Origin: DASRJW01 sp964567755
GTDB taxonomy: Bacteria; Krumholzibacteriota; Krumholzibacteriia; G020349025
Assembly: GCA_964567755.1 (NCBI GenBank)
Contig: CAZMNW010000053.1
Location: forward strand, 1-64,000
Length of the DNA stretch: 64,000 bases
Direction: 5' to 3'
This document shows positions 24,334 through 34,176 of this stretch, in pieces. The position numbers were made by a program, and so were the translations under genes. The notes below the pieces were generated by a model. That model made no database searches. It was not told the origin of the DNA and saw only the letters and a program-made list of their open reading frames with translations. The number at the start of each line of letters is the position of its first letter. Within the stretch, counting starts at the first letter, position 1.

Positions 24334-26523
24334 GTGAAGAAGTCACTAAGGGCACTCATGGTGAAGAAGACACTCTGGTTGGCAACTGCCGTTGCCTCGC
24401 TCATGTTTCCTCAAGCGAATGCGGCCTTCGCTCAGGGGGGGGAATCACCCCATGCGCCCTGGCGAGGTGATCCTGAAGTTTCGAGGCAACACACCGGCCC
24501 ATGAACGAAGCGCGATCCTGTCGGAACTGGGCGCCGTGGAGGTCCGTGAGCTGACCACGACCGCCATCAAGCACGCCCGCATCACCAAGCTTGGAGTCAA
24601 CGGGGCCATTGCCCGCTACCACAACCACCCGCGCGTCGAGTTCATCGAACCCAATTACATCTACGAGGCCTTCCGGGATCCCAACGATCCGCGCTTCAAC
24701 GAGCAATGGTCGCTGCACAACACGGGACAAACGGGAGGACTTCCCGGTGCCGACACCGACGCCACGCTCGCCTGGGATACCTTCACGGGCTCCCGAACTG
24801 TCCTCATCGCCATCATCGATTCGGGCATCGATTTCGCGCACCCGGACCTGAGCGCCAACATCTTCATCAACCCCGGTGAGATTCCGGGAAACAACATCGA
24901 CGACGACGCCAACGGCTTCGTGGACGATGTCCGCGGCTGGAACTTCGTCAACAACACCAACAACGCCTTCGACGACAACGGCCACGGCACGCACGTCTCG
25001 GGGATGGCGGCGACGCATTGCAGACCCCGCCGATCGACCTCACGGGGTTCTTCCAAGCCGCCTTGACATTCGATCACTATTACGACTTCGACGACTGCAG
25101 CGGCGACCCCACGTTCGAACCGGACGGGGGCATCGTCGAGGTGTCGACGGACGGCGGAGCGAATTGGCAACAGATCTTCCCGGTCGGCGGCTATCCCTAC
25201 GTCCTGGACGACGTGTGCAGCAATCCGCTGGCCTTCAATCAGGCCTACTCGCACACCAGCAACGGCGCCTTCGTGCAGGCCCTCTTCGACCTTTCCCCGT
25301 TCGCGGGGAACACGTTGCGCATCCGTTTCCACGCCGGCTGGGATTGCGGCAACTGCCAGTTCAACGAGGGCTGGTACATCGACGACGTGTCGGTCACGTC
25401 ATTGACGCCGCGCTGGGTTTCCGTGTCCCCACATGCTGCGACCATCGCGCCGCAAGGCGTATTGGACGTTCACGTCGACTTCGATGCCACAGCGCTCGCC
25501 ATCGGCAGCTACGATGCCCAGCTCGTGGTCGGTAGCAACGACCCGGACGAACCCACTCTCGTGATTCCGGTGAACCTGCAGGTCTGGGACGTGGCCGGCG
25601 ATCTCGTCGCGAATCCAGAGACCGTGAACCTGGGCCGCAATGGCCACTGGGTGACCAGCTACGTCGAGTTCCCCGCCGGCCTCGACGTGGCGAACGTGAT
25701 CGTGTCCACGGTGCGCTTCAACCGCGACGCGCCGGCGGATGTCGAGCACACCTCAATCGGCGACGAGGATCAGGATGGCGTTCCGGACCTCGCCCTGAAG
25801 TTCGGCATGCCAGCCGTCCGGCAGACGTTGACAGAGGGCGATGAAGTGCAGGTGATCGTGACCGGTGAGATGGTTGGCGGCATGCGGTTCCTCACCAAGG
25901 ACATTTTGCGCGTCATCCGGCATGGCGTGAACGCTCCCAACGGCGGCGAGAGATTGGCCTTCGGCGAGACCTTCACGATCAGTTGGACCGTGCCCCAGAG
26001 CTGGGACGTGCACCACGCGGATCTCACGTACAGCCTCGACGGAGGGATCTCGTGGCACGTGATCGTCACGGGCGCCACCGGCACGAGCTTCGCCTGGTCC
26101 GTCCCCCCGGTCGCTTCGCAGCGCGCCCTCGTGCGCGTGACGCTGTTCGACGACGTCGGGATGATCGCCTACGATTCGTGCGACGGAGTGTTCGAGATCC
26201 AGGGCATACCGTCCGCAGCGGCGCGAGATACGCATGTGGAATCCCGCATCGCATTGCAGAACGGTCCGAACCCCTTCAAGGCGGGGACTTTCACGACGAT
26301 CACGTTCCAGCTCCCCCGGCCCGCGCCGGTCAGCCTGAAGGTGTACGACGTGGCGGGCAGTCTCGTGCGGACTCTGCGTGAGGACTGGACAGCGGCGGGA
26401 CGGCATCTGGTGCACTGGGACGGCTTGGACAATGACCGGCGCCAGGTCGCTGCGGGCATCTACTTCTGCCGCCTTCACGTCGAGGAGGCAGGTCTCACCC
26501 GGAGAATGCTGGTGCTGCGATAA
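24334..26523 (+). pseudogene. secreted subtilase (S8) with lost catalytic serine region and two frame breaks
   Basis: Signal peptide frame from GTG 24334 (KKTLWLATAVASLMFPQANA). It breaks in an 8-G run at 24435-24442. The next frame carries an inhibitor-like propeptide (PGEVILKFRGN) and the start of an S8 domain with catalytic Asp (AIIDSGIDFAHPDL) and His (NGHGTHVSGM). At about 25015 the frame shifts again and the text jumps directly to a downstream domain (LQTPPIDLTGFFQAALTFDH ... EGWYIDDVSVTSL). The whole C-terminal half of the peptidase with the GTSMAAPH serine is missing. The tail has Ig-like parts and a FlgD-like sorting module (NGPNPFKAGTFTTITFQLP ... RRMLVLR). It cannot be an active protease. 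Confidence 0.8.
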
Positions 26524-26613
26524 GGACATCCGGGGCGGTGGCATGAGACGACCCGACTACCCACACCGCGACCAGGGTGAACACATAGCAGCCGGTGGAT
26601 CGAAACATCGGAC

Positions 26614-26820
26614 GTGATCCCGATGTTTCCCACGCTGGTCTGGAAGCTTCAGCTCCGCGCCGAGCTGCACGAGACGATGGATGCTCGGATCCTTGCGTTG
26701 CTCGAGAGTGTCCGGCGCGAACTGCCGGCGCTTGTGCCCGGTCGGGGCCCAATCGAGCTTCGCAACCGCGGCATCGGCTTTTCGTTCCGGATCGAGACTT
26801 CAAGACAGACTTCAAGGTAG
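26614..26820 (+). pseudogene. short gene fragment, perhaps of a 2OG-Fe(II) oxygenase-like protein
   Basis: Frame with MFPTLVWKLQLRAELHETMD and ILALLESVRRELPAL, which resembles the N-terminus of TIGR02466-type putative oxygenases. The rest of that family (HxD...H core) is absent and the frame ends 200 bp on, overlapping the end of the convergent gene. A 5' fragment at most; identification is tentative. Confidence 0.3.
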
Positions 26821-28935
26821 GGACTTGAGGAGATCGCGTGCGGTCTGCAACGCCTGGTCGTTCCCATGCCATTCGCCCGCGACCGCGCGTTCCAAGGCGC
26901 GACGGGCCTCGTCGCCACGGCCACCGTGCAGCAGCGCCGCCGCCAAGAGTGACTGCGTAGCGCCCTCATCTGGATAGAGCGAAGCGGCACGGCTCGCGAG
27001 ATCAAGCGCGGAGGCCTGGTTCCCCGACTGCAGCTCAATCCTCCCCAGTTCCAGCATCGAAACCGCATCCACCGGTGAAATCTCGATGCAACGCCGAAAC
27101 GACGCAGCCGCCTGATGCGATGCATCCACATCGCCGTGGGCTGCCAGCGCCAACAACGTTTTCGCATGCCGGTAGTGATTGAGATTGCGTTCTGGTTCGA
27201 TCTCCACGGCCCGGCGCGCAGCGGTGACGGCCTGAAGCAGAACCGAAGTGTCCGTCGTCGCCGCCGAGGCCGCCAGTGTTTCCGATCGCAGGCGGTGCGC
27301 CCAGTCGGCGAAAGGTCGCAGCCGGACTGCGCGCGTCGCAAAAGCGTCGGCCATCGCCGCATCGTGCGGCAATGCGACGCGTGCGCCGGCAGCGGCACGG
27401 GAGGCTCCCAGGTCCGTCCCGGACCACAGACACGCCGCGCCGGCGGCGATCCCGCCGACGATCCAGCCGATACGCTTCACAGGTGCCGCAGAACTCTCTT
27501 CGCCGAGAATCGTTCGAGTTTGCCTTGCTTGCAACGGCTGCACGGTGACAACACTTTCTGCCCCATGTTCCGACTCGCGAGCACTCGCGGTCCCCGGCAC
27601 CGCGGCTGCAGCCAGCGCGGCCGAAGCGGTGACAAGGAAGAGCCAGGCCGAAACACCGATGGCCCCGAAGGCGCCAGCAACGCCGACGGCGCAACTGCCT
27701 CCGACCACTCCCGAAACGAGAACTGTCCCACTGCAACCGCGCCGCGACACTCGACGCGCCGTCCACGCGAACGCGAAGAGCCAGCCCATTCCGAGGGCGA
27801 AGCCGACAACCCCGCGTGTGGCAAGCGTGTTCAGGTAAAGCGAGTGCGCGTGGAACGGCAGCCCCGTCCACTCGTACCTCCAGTAACTCGGCGTCTGGTA
27901 ACGAGGGAACACAAGCTCGAACGTATCCGGCCCATGTCCAAGCCAGGGCCGAGCACGCCAGGCTGCAGCGGAGGCGCGCCAGATCTCCACACGGCTGGCG
28001 GCCGACCCGCTGCGCGGCCGAAGGAGCTCAGCGAAACGTGACCGCAGCAACTCGCCCTGGGCACCACCCAGGATGAACACCAGGGCGAGAGTGAGAGCGA
28101 GTGCGCAGGCAGTTCCGAGGAGCATCCTCTGCCGCGGACGCAGAAGACCTCGCTGCGAACTTCGCCACCCGCGCCAGACGATCATGGCGGACGCAGCGAC
28201 CCCTGCCACGAGCCCCAGCCAGGCGCCGCGCGAAAAGGTCAAGACCGTCGTCGCCGCGTAAAGAGCGGTCGCCAACGCGTACAGCCATCGCCAGCGCTCC
28301 TCTTGCAGTGCTGCAGTCAGGGCGATGGCGGCGCACGCCGCACTCATCACGCCCAGCAGGTTCGGGTGCCCCATCGTGCCGAAGGGACGCGTCATGGGCC
28401 CGTAGCCAGCGGTGCGCAGCCAGCGGATCGGATCGAGACCGCCCGCCTGCAAGAGAGCATAGACGCATGCCACAGCTGTCGCTCCAAGGACGATGTCGAG
28501 AGACTTGCGTGCGGAGGCGCTCGCGCTCGACAGTCCGCGGTCGTCCAACCCCTGGGTCCCGAAGCGCAGGGCGAAGTAGATCCCCACGAGCCCGAATGTC
28601 GTCAACAAACCTTCGTGCTGCTGCGTCTCGCCAACGACACTCAGTAGGGGAGATTGCGAAAAGATCGTCGCCACGGCCTCGACCGGGAGCCAGCCAACCA
28701 TGGCGACATCGAGTGGGCTCCAGCGGATAGACCGTGCTCCAGCCGTGGCCAAAATGGCCAACCAGGCGAGCCCAACTACGCGCACCACCGTGGTTTTCGG
28801 CGTCTCGAACTGCTCGAAGAGGCCGGGAAAAAAGATCAGGACCGAGAGCGCGAGCGTGATGCGCGCCGAGGCCAGAGCAAGACGGGGAGCGATGGCACGA
28901 CCGCCTTCACGAAAGAGATGCGCCCCGCTGGCCAA
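26812..28935 (-). CDS. O-antigen ligase/polymerase-family protein with TPR tail
   Basis: 707 residues. N-terminal half has about ten membrane helices. The Wzy_C/WaaL signature region is clear: TRPFGTMGHPNLLGV, TFSRGAWLGLVAG, WLGHGPDTFELVFPRYQ and HAHSLYLNTLATRGVVG. These proteins join polysaccharide or other glycans to an acceptor at the periplasmic face of the inner membrane. After a last helix (GWIVGGIAAGAACLWSG) come about 200 residues of TPR-like helices, as in the Wzy_C_2/PglL-like subset of FCB and Myxococcota proteins. The start is unclear: TTG at 28935 has no evident binding site. Stands alone; the neighbour downstream is a fragment. Confidence 0.85.
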   Translation of the reverse strand: MASGAHLFREGGRAIAPRLALASARITLALSVLIFFPGLFEQFETPKTTVVRVVGLAWLAILATAGARSIRWSPLDVAMVGWLPVEAVATIFSQSPLLSVVGETQQHEGLLTTFGLVGIYFALRFGTQGLDDRGLSSASASARKSLDIVLGATAVACVYALLQAGGLDPIRWLRTAGYGPMTRPFGTMGHPNLLGVMSAACAAIALTAALQEERWRWLYALATALYAATTVLTFSRGAWLGLVAGVAASAMIVWRGWRSSQRGLLRPRQRMLLGTACALALTLALVFILGGAQGELLRSRFAELLRPRSGSAASRVEIWRASAAAWRARPWLGHGPDTFELVFPRYQTPSYWRYEWTGLPFHAHSLYLNTLATRGVVGFALGMGWLFAFAWTARRVSRRGCSGTVLVSGVVGGSCAVGVAGAFGAIGVSAWLFLVTASAALAAAAVPGTASARESEHGAESVVTVQPLQARQTRTILGEESSAAPVKRIGWIVGGIAAGAACLWSGTDLGASRAAAGARVALPHDAAMADAFATRAVRLRPFADWAHRLRSETLAASAATTDTSVLLQAVTAARRAVEIEPERNLNHYRHAKTLLALAAHGDVDASHQAAASFRRCIEISPVDAVSMLELGRIELQSGNQASALDLASRAASLYPDEGATQSLLAAALLHGGRGDEARRALERAVAGEWHGNDQALQTARDLLKSLP

Positions 28936-29022
28936 AGTGTGACCTAGTCAGCATGTCGACTCGCTGCTGTCATCCCCGCGATGTGACCACAGACTTCGCA
29001 CTCACACTCGTTGCCCTCACCA

Positions 29023-32000
29023 TCACTCGAAGATCACCGTATTGATGGACCCCGCATCCGCATTGCATCCCCAGGCGTTCGCGACTGGGCTCCGTACGCT
29101 GATCACGTGATTCCCTGCGGCCAGCGTTCCTCCCCAGGCGATCTCCGCGGCTTCCCATTGCAGCGTCGCAGTCTGCGTGATCGTCCGGGCGACGAGCAAC
29201 CCATCGACGAAGAGATGCAGCTCCGCGAGTCCTGAGAAGTTGCGCACCATTGTGGCCGTCACGGACACGTCCGCCGCACGCACCAGTGAGATTGACTGCG
29301 TGATCAGATCGCTCCCGGCGGGACGCGTGGGCGGGCAGCCTGTCGCCTGGTCGACCGAGTGGATGACTCGAGGAGCCTTGGAAATGACCCTCGTGTCGCC
29401 CGTGAGCTTGATGGCGCCATTGACCTCCAACATTTCTGTTGGTGCCTGCATCGTGCCGATCCCGACCAAGCCGCCGCTACTCGTCATGACCCCGCCGGAG
29501 ACGCGGTTGAGAGATCCCGCGTCGAGAGTGAGTTTGTCATTCGTCACCGCGCTCGCCGCGAGCTTGGAGCTCGTTACCGCAAGGTCGGCGATGGCGCTGG
29601 CCGTGACGCTGTTGGCGCCGAGCTTGGCACTCGTCACTGCGAGATCTGCGAGCTTGGCTGTCGACACCGCGAGATCGGCGAGCTTGAGGCTCGTGACACT
29701 GTTGTTGGCCAGCTTCACTCCGGTGACCGCGTCGTCCGCCAACTTCACCCCGATGACCGCGTTGTCCGCCAGCTTCACCGTGGTGACGGCCCCAGGAGCG
29801 AGGGCGGCTTCAAGGACGGCCTCGACGGCGAGCTTGGGAGCGGTCACGGCGAGGTCGGCGAGCTTGACGTCGGTCACGGCCGCGACGGCGAGCTTTGCGG
29901 TTGACACCGCGAGATCGGCAATTGCGGTGACGGTGACACTGTTGACGTCGAGCTTGGCGCTCGTCACCGCGAGATCTGCGAGCTTGAGGCTCGTGACACT
30001 GTTGTCGGCGAGCTTCGCCCCGGTGACGGTGTTGTTGGCCAGCTTCACTCCGGTGACCGCGTCGTCCGCCAGCTTCACCGTGGTGACGGCCCCAGGAGCG
30101 AGGGCGGCTTCAAGGACAGCCTCGACGGCGAGCTTGGGAGCGGTCACGGCCGCGGCGGCGAGCTTCGCAGTCGACACCGCGAGATCGGCAATTGCGGTGA
30201 CGGTGACACTGTTGGCGTCGAGCTTGGCGCTCGTCACTGCGAGATCTGCGAGCTTGAGGCTCGTGACACTGTTGTCGGCCAGCTTCGCCCCGGTGACAGT
30301 GTTGCTGGCCAGTTTCACCCCGGTGACCGCGTCGTCCGCCAGCTTCACCGTGGTCACGGCCCCAGGGGCGATGGCGGCTTCAAGGACAGCCTCGACGGCG
30401 AGCTTGGGAGCGGTCACGGCCAGGTCGGCGAGCTTGACGTCCGTCACGGCCGCGGCGGCGAGCTTCGCTGTCGACACCGCCAGATCGGCAATTGCGGTGA
30501 CGGTGACGCTGTTGGCGTCGAGCTTGGCACTCGTCACTGCGAGATCTGCGAGCTTGAGACTCGTGACGCTGTTGTCGGCCAGCTTCGTCACGGTGACAGC
30601 GTTATTGGCCAGCTTTACCCCGGTGACCGCGTCGTCCGCCAACTTCACCGTGGTGACGGCCCTAGGGGCGAGGGCGGCTTCGACGACGGCCTCGGCGGCG
30701 AGCTTGGGAGCGGTCACTGCCAGGTCGGCGAGCTTGACGTCGGTAACGGCTGCGGCGGCGAGCTTCACAGTCGACACCGCGAGATCGGCAATTGCGGTGA
30801 CGGTGACACTGTTGGCGTCGAGCTTTGCACTCGTCACTGCGAGGTCTGCGAGCTTGAGGCTCGTGACACTGTTGTCGGCCAGCTTCGCCCCAGTGACCGT
30901 GTTGTTGACCAGCTTCACCCCGGTGACCGCGTTGTCCGCCAGCTTCACCGTGGTGACGGCCCCAGGAGCGATGGCGGCTTCAAGGACAGCCTCGACAGCG
31001 AGTTTGCCAGCCGTCACCGAAAGATCCGCGAGCTTGACTCCCGTGACGCTGTTGTCGGCGAGCTTCGCACCGGTGACAGTGTTGCTGGCCAGTTTCACCC
31101 CGGTGACCGCGTCGTCGGCCAGCTTCACTGTGGTGATGGCTCCAGGGGCGATAGCGACTTCCACTACAGCCTCGACGGCGAGCTTGCCGGCCGTCACCGA
31201 AAGATCCGCGAGCTTGGAGCTCGTGACCACGCCGTCGGCAATCGCGGTGGCAGTGACGCTGCTGGCGCCGAGCTTGGCGGCGGTCACAGAAAGATCCGCG
31301 AGCTTCAGCCCCGTGACACTGTTGTCGGCGAGTTTCACGCCGGTGACGGTGTTGTCGGCTAGTTTGACGCCGGTGACCGCGTTGTCCGCCAGCTTGACAC
31401 CGGTCACGCTGTTGTCGGCCAGCTTGACGCCGGTGACGGTGTTGTCCGCCAGCTTGGTGCCGATGACGGCGTTGTCCGCCAGCTTCGCCGTGGATACCGC
31501 GGCAGGGGCGAGTGCCACTTCGCCGACTGCCTCGGCGGCAAGCTTCGGAGCGGTCACCGCGAGGTCCGCCAGCTTGGGAGCGGTCACAGCTTGATCCGCA
31601 AGCTTGGTCGTCGACACGGCACCATCCACGATACTCAAGGTAGTGAGCGCATAGGGAGCCGCCGTGATCTTCTGTCGAGGAGTGAGAGTGGTGTAGCTGC
31701 CGCTACCTGTGGGGCAACGCACCGCGATCTCCAACCAGCGCTCGTCCGCGGTGGTGAACGGAGAAGCTCCGAACTCGCCGCCGCCGTTAAGTTCCACCGA
31801 GAAGATCCCGTTGCTGACTTGCACCGAACTGAGCGTCTGTGTCGCTCCCACCTGGGTACCTGCAGATGGGCCATCCCACAGCCCGAACTGGCAATCGCAC
31901 GCGCTTGTCACTGGACTGCCGCTGAGCGTGAGCTGGCCCTGATACACGAAGCCGCTGCCGAGGGGGGCGGCGCCGGCCAGCGACGGCAGCCGAACGCTGG

Positions 32001-32034
32001 CCAGTGCAAGAGCAAGGCTGAATCGCCTGATCAT
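29023..32034 (-). CDS. secreted decapeptide-repeat protein (TxxKLADxxV), 71 repeats
   Basis: 1003 residues. Signal peptide (FSLALALASVRLPSLAGA), an N-terminal domain (GFVYQGQLTLSGSPV ... FGLWD ... GIFSVELNGGGEFG ... RQKITAAPYAL) of the kind that precedes repeats in many bacterial surface proteins, then residues 131-840 made of 71 decapeptides TxxKLADxxV without one insertion or deletion. A 100-residue higher-order repeat (ten units) recurs between about 401 and 790. The C-terminal about 160 residues form a globular domain (VNGAIKLTGDTRVIS ... LHLFVDGLLVARTI). Similar KLAD/KIAD repeats occur in phage tail fibres, so a long fibrous surface protein is likely. ATG at 32034 with GGGGAGG upstream. 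It follows the sorted protein at 32602. Confidence 0.85.
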   Translation of the reverse strand: MIRRFSLALALASVRLPSLAGAAPLGSGFVYQGQLTLSGSPVTSACDCQFGLWDGPSAGTQVGATQTLSSVQVSNGIFSVELNGGGEFGASPFTTADERWLEIAVRCPTGSGSYTTLTPRQKITAAPYALTTLSIVDGAVSTTKLADQAVTAPKLADLAVTAPKLAAEAVGEVALAPAAVSTAKLADNAVIGTKLADNTVTGVKLADNSVTGVKLADNAVTGVKLADNTVTGVKLADNSVTGLKLADLSVTAAKLGASSVTATAIADGVVTSSKLADLSVTAGKLAVEAVVEVAIAPGAITTVKLADDAVTGVKLASNTVTGAKLADNSVTGVKLADLSVTAGKLAVEAVLEAAIAPGAVTTVKLADNAVTGVKLVNNTVTGAKLADNSVTSLKLADLAVTSAKLDANSVTVTAIADLAVSTVKLAAAAVTDVKLADLAVTAPKLAAEAVVEAALAPRAVTTVKLADDAVTGVKLANNAVTVTKLADNSVTSLKLADLAVTSAKLDANSVTVTAIADLAVSTAKLAAAAVTDVKLADLAVTAPKLAVEAVLEAAIAPGAVTTVKLADDAVTGVKLASNTVTGAKLADNSVTSLKLADLAVTSAKLDANSVTVTAIADLAVSTAKLAAAAVTAPKLAVEAVLEAALAPGAVTTVKLADDAVTGVKLANNTVTGAKLADNSVTSLKLADLAVTSAKLDVNSVTVTAIADLAVSTAKLAVAAVTDVKLADLAVTAPKLAVEAVLEAALAPGAVTTVKLADNAVIGVKLADDAVTGVKLANNSVTSLKLADLAVSTAKLADLAVTSAKLGANSVTASAIADLAVTSSKLAASAVTNDKLTLDAGSLNRVSGGVMTSSGGLVGIGTMQAPTEMLEVNGAIKLTGDTRVISKAPRVIHSVDQATGCPPTRPAGSDLITQSISLVRAADVSVTATMVRNFSGLAELHLFVDGLLVARTITQTATLQWEAAEIAWGGTLAAGNHVISVRSPVANAWGCNADAGSINTVIFE

Positions 32035-32056
32035 TGTGATGCCTCCCCGCCAAGAG

Positions 32057-32602
32057 CTACTTCAGCATGGTCATCTTGCGGCGAGCAGTGAAATGTTCCG
32101 ATCTCATCAACAGCAAATACACGCCGCTCGATACCTCGATCCCGTTGCGATCCCTCCCGTCCCACGTCACGCCATGCCGCCCCGCTGGAATGGGCTCATC
32201 CACCAGGGCACGGACCAGTCGCCCACGGAGATCGAAAATGCGGACATCGGTGCGACCGGGACTGGGAAGATCGAATCGAATTACCGTTGATGGGTTGAAT
32301 GGGTTCGGAGCGTTGGGGTAAAGGTGATAGACAGTCGGCAGGGGCAGTTGCGCTTCTTGCTCCACCGACGTGGGAACTCCAGCGCTGGCCCAGAACCCTC
32401 CCTGCAACGCGAACCCTCCGCCGGCGGACGTTCCGACATCGGGCTGTCCGATCGTGCCGGTGAGGCTGAACTGTCCGCCCGAACTCGTTCGCCCGCCACC
32501 ATCGAGGGTCGAGGAGCGCAGCTCGAACGCATGTGTGGTAGAAACCGCCACGATGGCGGTAGCGACGACTGCAGGGATGAAGCAAACAACGCTACGTCCC
32601 AC
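32057..32602 (-). CDS. small secreted protein with C-terminal sorting domain
   Basis: About 181 residues. Leader (VCFIPAVVATAIVAVSTTHA), then a short motif TSSGGQFSLTGTIGQPD and GGGFALQGGFWA, which I have seen in many FCB-type secreted proteins. The last about 85 residues are the sorting module (PNAPNPFNPSTVIRFDLP; RIFDLRGRLVRALVDE; WDGRDRNGIEVSSGVYLLLM; RKMTMLK). GTG at 32602 has GGAGG eight bases upstream and is preferred to the GTG at 32611. It ends 22 bp before the decapeptide protein gene, so both probably form one operon. Confidence 0.8.
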   Translation of the reverse strand: MGRSVVCFIPAVVATAIVAVSTTHAFELRSSTLDGGGRTSSGGQFSLTGTIGQPDVGTSAGGGFALQGGFWASAGVPTSVEQEAQLPLPTVYHLYPNAPNPFNPSTVIRFDLPSPGRTDVRIFDLRGRLVRALVDEPIPAGRHGVTWDGRDRNGIEVSSGVYLLLMRSEHFTARRKMTMLK

Positions 32603-33063
32603 GAGGCACACCTCCGGGGCAGCAACGTACGGTCTCTAGAGTAGCCCGCACAGTATTCGACATTGCTCCGAGCGTGACAATACCTTTCTCTCGGCAGCAC
32701 CGCGGTTCGCGGCCCTGGCGTGTACCGCGGGAAGACAGCGGTCCGGCGATCACTGGCGGGGCGAGCCCGCCCTCAGGGCACTGCGGATGCGGGCCTCCAA
32801 GCAACCCGCATGGGCCATTTCCCCTCTCTTTTCCCGAAGGGTGGAAAGCTTGCAGTCATCGCGGCTTTTTGGCGATCCCCCCTGGCGCACTGGAGGACCT
32901 GGCCATGCGACTCCGCGCGCTTGCGATCCAACTGTTCGCATCCGGACATCACCGGCCGAGTTCGCGCAGTGGGGTTCGTGGTCAATTGCGGTCAACTACA
33001 GCAACTGCAACGAATTGAACGCCGAGCACGGCGGTTGCTCGGGACACTGCGGAGGCATTGCCA
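32603..33063. other. intergenic, nothing recognised
   Basis: About 460 bp between divergent genes. Several open frames exist on both strands but none resembles a known protein. GGAGG at 33051-33055 serves the gene starting at 33064. Confidence 0.4.
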
Positions 33064-34176
33064 TTGGACCGCCCAATCGATCCTGAGGTGCGCCGGCGCA
33101 GGCGATTCCGACTCTGGTCGAGGATCGCGCTCGTCGCCATCGGAGTCACCCTTCTGGTGGCGCTTTTCGCGGCTTGGGCGCGCCCGACGCTGCACCGCGG
33201 CCGCATCCGCACGGCAGTCGTCACCACCGGCCCGGTGGAAGCCACACTCACGGCCTCGGGAACCATCGTGCCGGAGAACGAGCAGGTCGTGTCCTCGCCT
33301 CTCGATACGCGCTTGCTCGAGGTGCTCGTTCCTCCCGGCTCCGCGGTCAAGCGCGGCGATGCGCTCGTGCGTCTCGACGTCGGCGAAGCCACGCTCGTCT
33401 TCGACAAACTCAACGAACAGATCGCGCTCAAACACGTCGAGAGCCAGAGCGAGAGCATCGCCAGCGGTCAGACCCTGGCCGACCTGGAAACGCAGCGCGA
33501 CATCCGCAAGTTGGAAGTGGAAAGTGGTCTGCTCACCGTCGAGCGCAACCAGGCTCTCTTCGACAAGGGGATCATCGCCGCCAACGATCTGCGTGCAGCA
33601 CGCATGGATCTCGAAAAATCCCGGCTCGAGCTCCGCCGGCTCGAGGAAATGGTCATCCGGTCGGGGCAGGCTTCCGAAGCCCGCCAACTGTTCACACCGT
33701 TCTTCACCACCAAAGAGAACGGCCAAGGCATCGGGCTCACGGTGGTGCGCGAGATCCTCGAGGCCCACGACTTCGATTACTCGTTCGAATCGACCGCCTG
33801 GGAGCGTTCGTTGGGCTCGATGCCGGCTCGACGGGGTACAGGAGAGGCTCGACCTCGTGAATCGGTGAGTCGACGAAGAATCTGCGGTCGTCAAGGGACA
33901 GGATTAAGTCAGGTTCGCGCCCCAAGCCGATGTCTCGCTGTGCTCGCGACACGAGCCGGTGGTCTACACGACACAGATCTACACGACACAGAAGTGGCGA
34001 CAGTGGCTTGCCCATCAACCTGCCAGGGAAAAGCGCGTTTGGTCTATCCTATGCATTCTTCCAGGACGTCTGTCACCTCGAGATTCCTCGCAGTCGCGGG
34101 ATTCGAACATGGGAGGCTCACCCGTGTGGATCAAGCCCTCGCCGAGACGTTTGCTCCGGCTCACGCGAATCCGTGA
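33064..34176 (+). pseudogene. chimera: HlyD/EmrA-type adaptor N-terminus joined to a histidine-kinase ATPase end
   Basis: The first about 200 residues are a membrane-fusion (RND/ABC exporter adaptor) protein: an inner-membrane helix (IALVAIGVTLLVALFAAWA), biotinyl-lipoyl-like strands (TASGTIVPENEQVVSSPLDT; LVPPGSAVKRGDALVRLD) and a helical hairpin. At about 33660-33690 the text switches without stop to LFTPFFTTKENGQGIGLTVV, the G-box region of a HATPase_c histidine kinase. Soon after it becomes meaningless up to 34176. This is a deletion fusion of two genes; neither half can work. TTG at 33064 has GGAGG eight bases upstream; a TTG at 33058 is too close. Confidence 0.75.
33963..33992 (+). repeat. 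15-bp tandem direct repeat
   Basis: TCTACACGACACAGA occurs twice in succession, upstream of the barrel protein gene and inside the meaningless tail of the chimeric frame. Probably a replication-slippage duplication; no function inferred. Confidence 0.6.

Noticed and set aside
29177..31594. An 805-residue open frame on the plus strand through the decapeptide gene
   Set aside because: It is the exact antisense of the repeat array. Because the unit is 30 bp (ten codons), any frame free of stops in one unit stays open in all. The minus frame has the signal peptide, binding site and natural ends.
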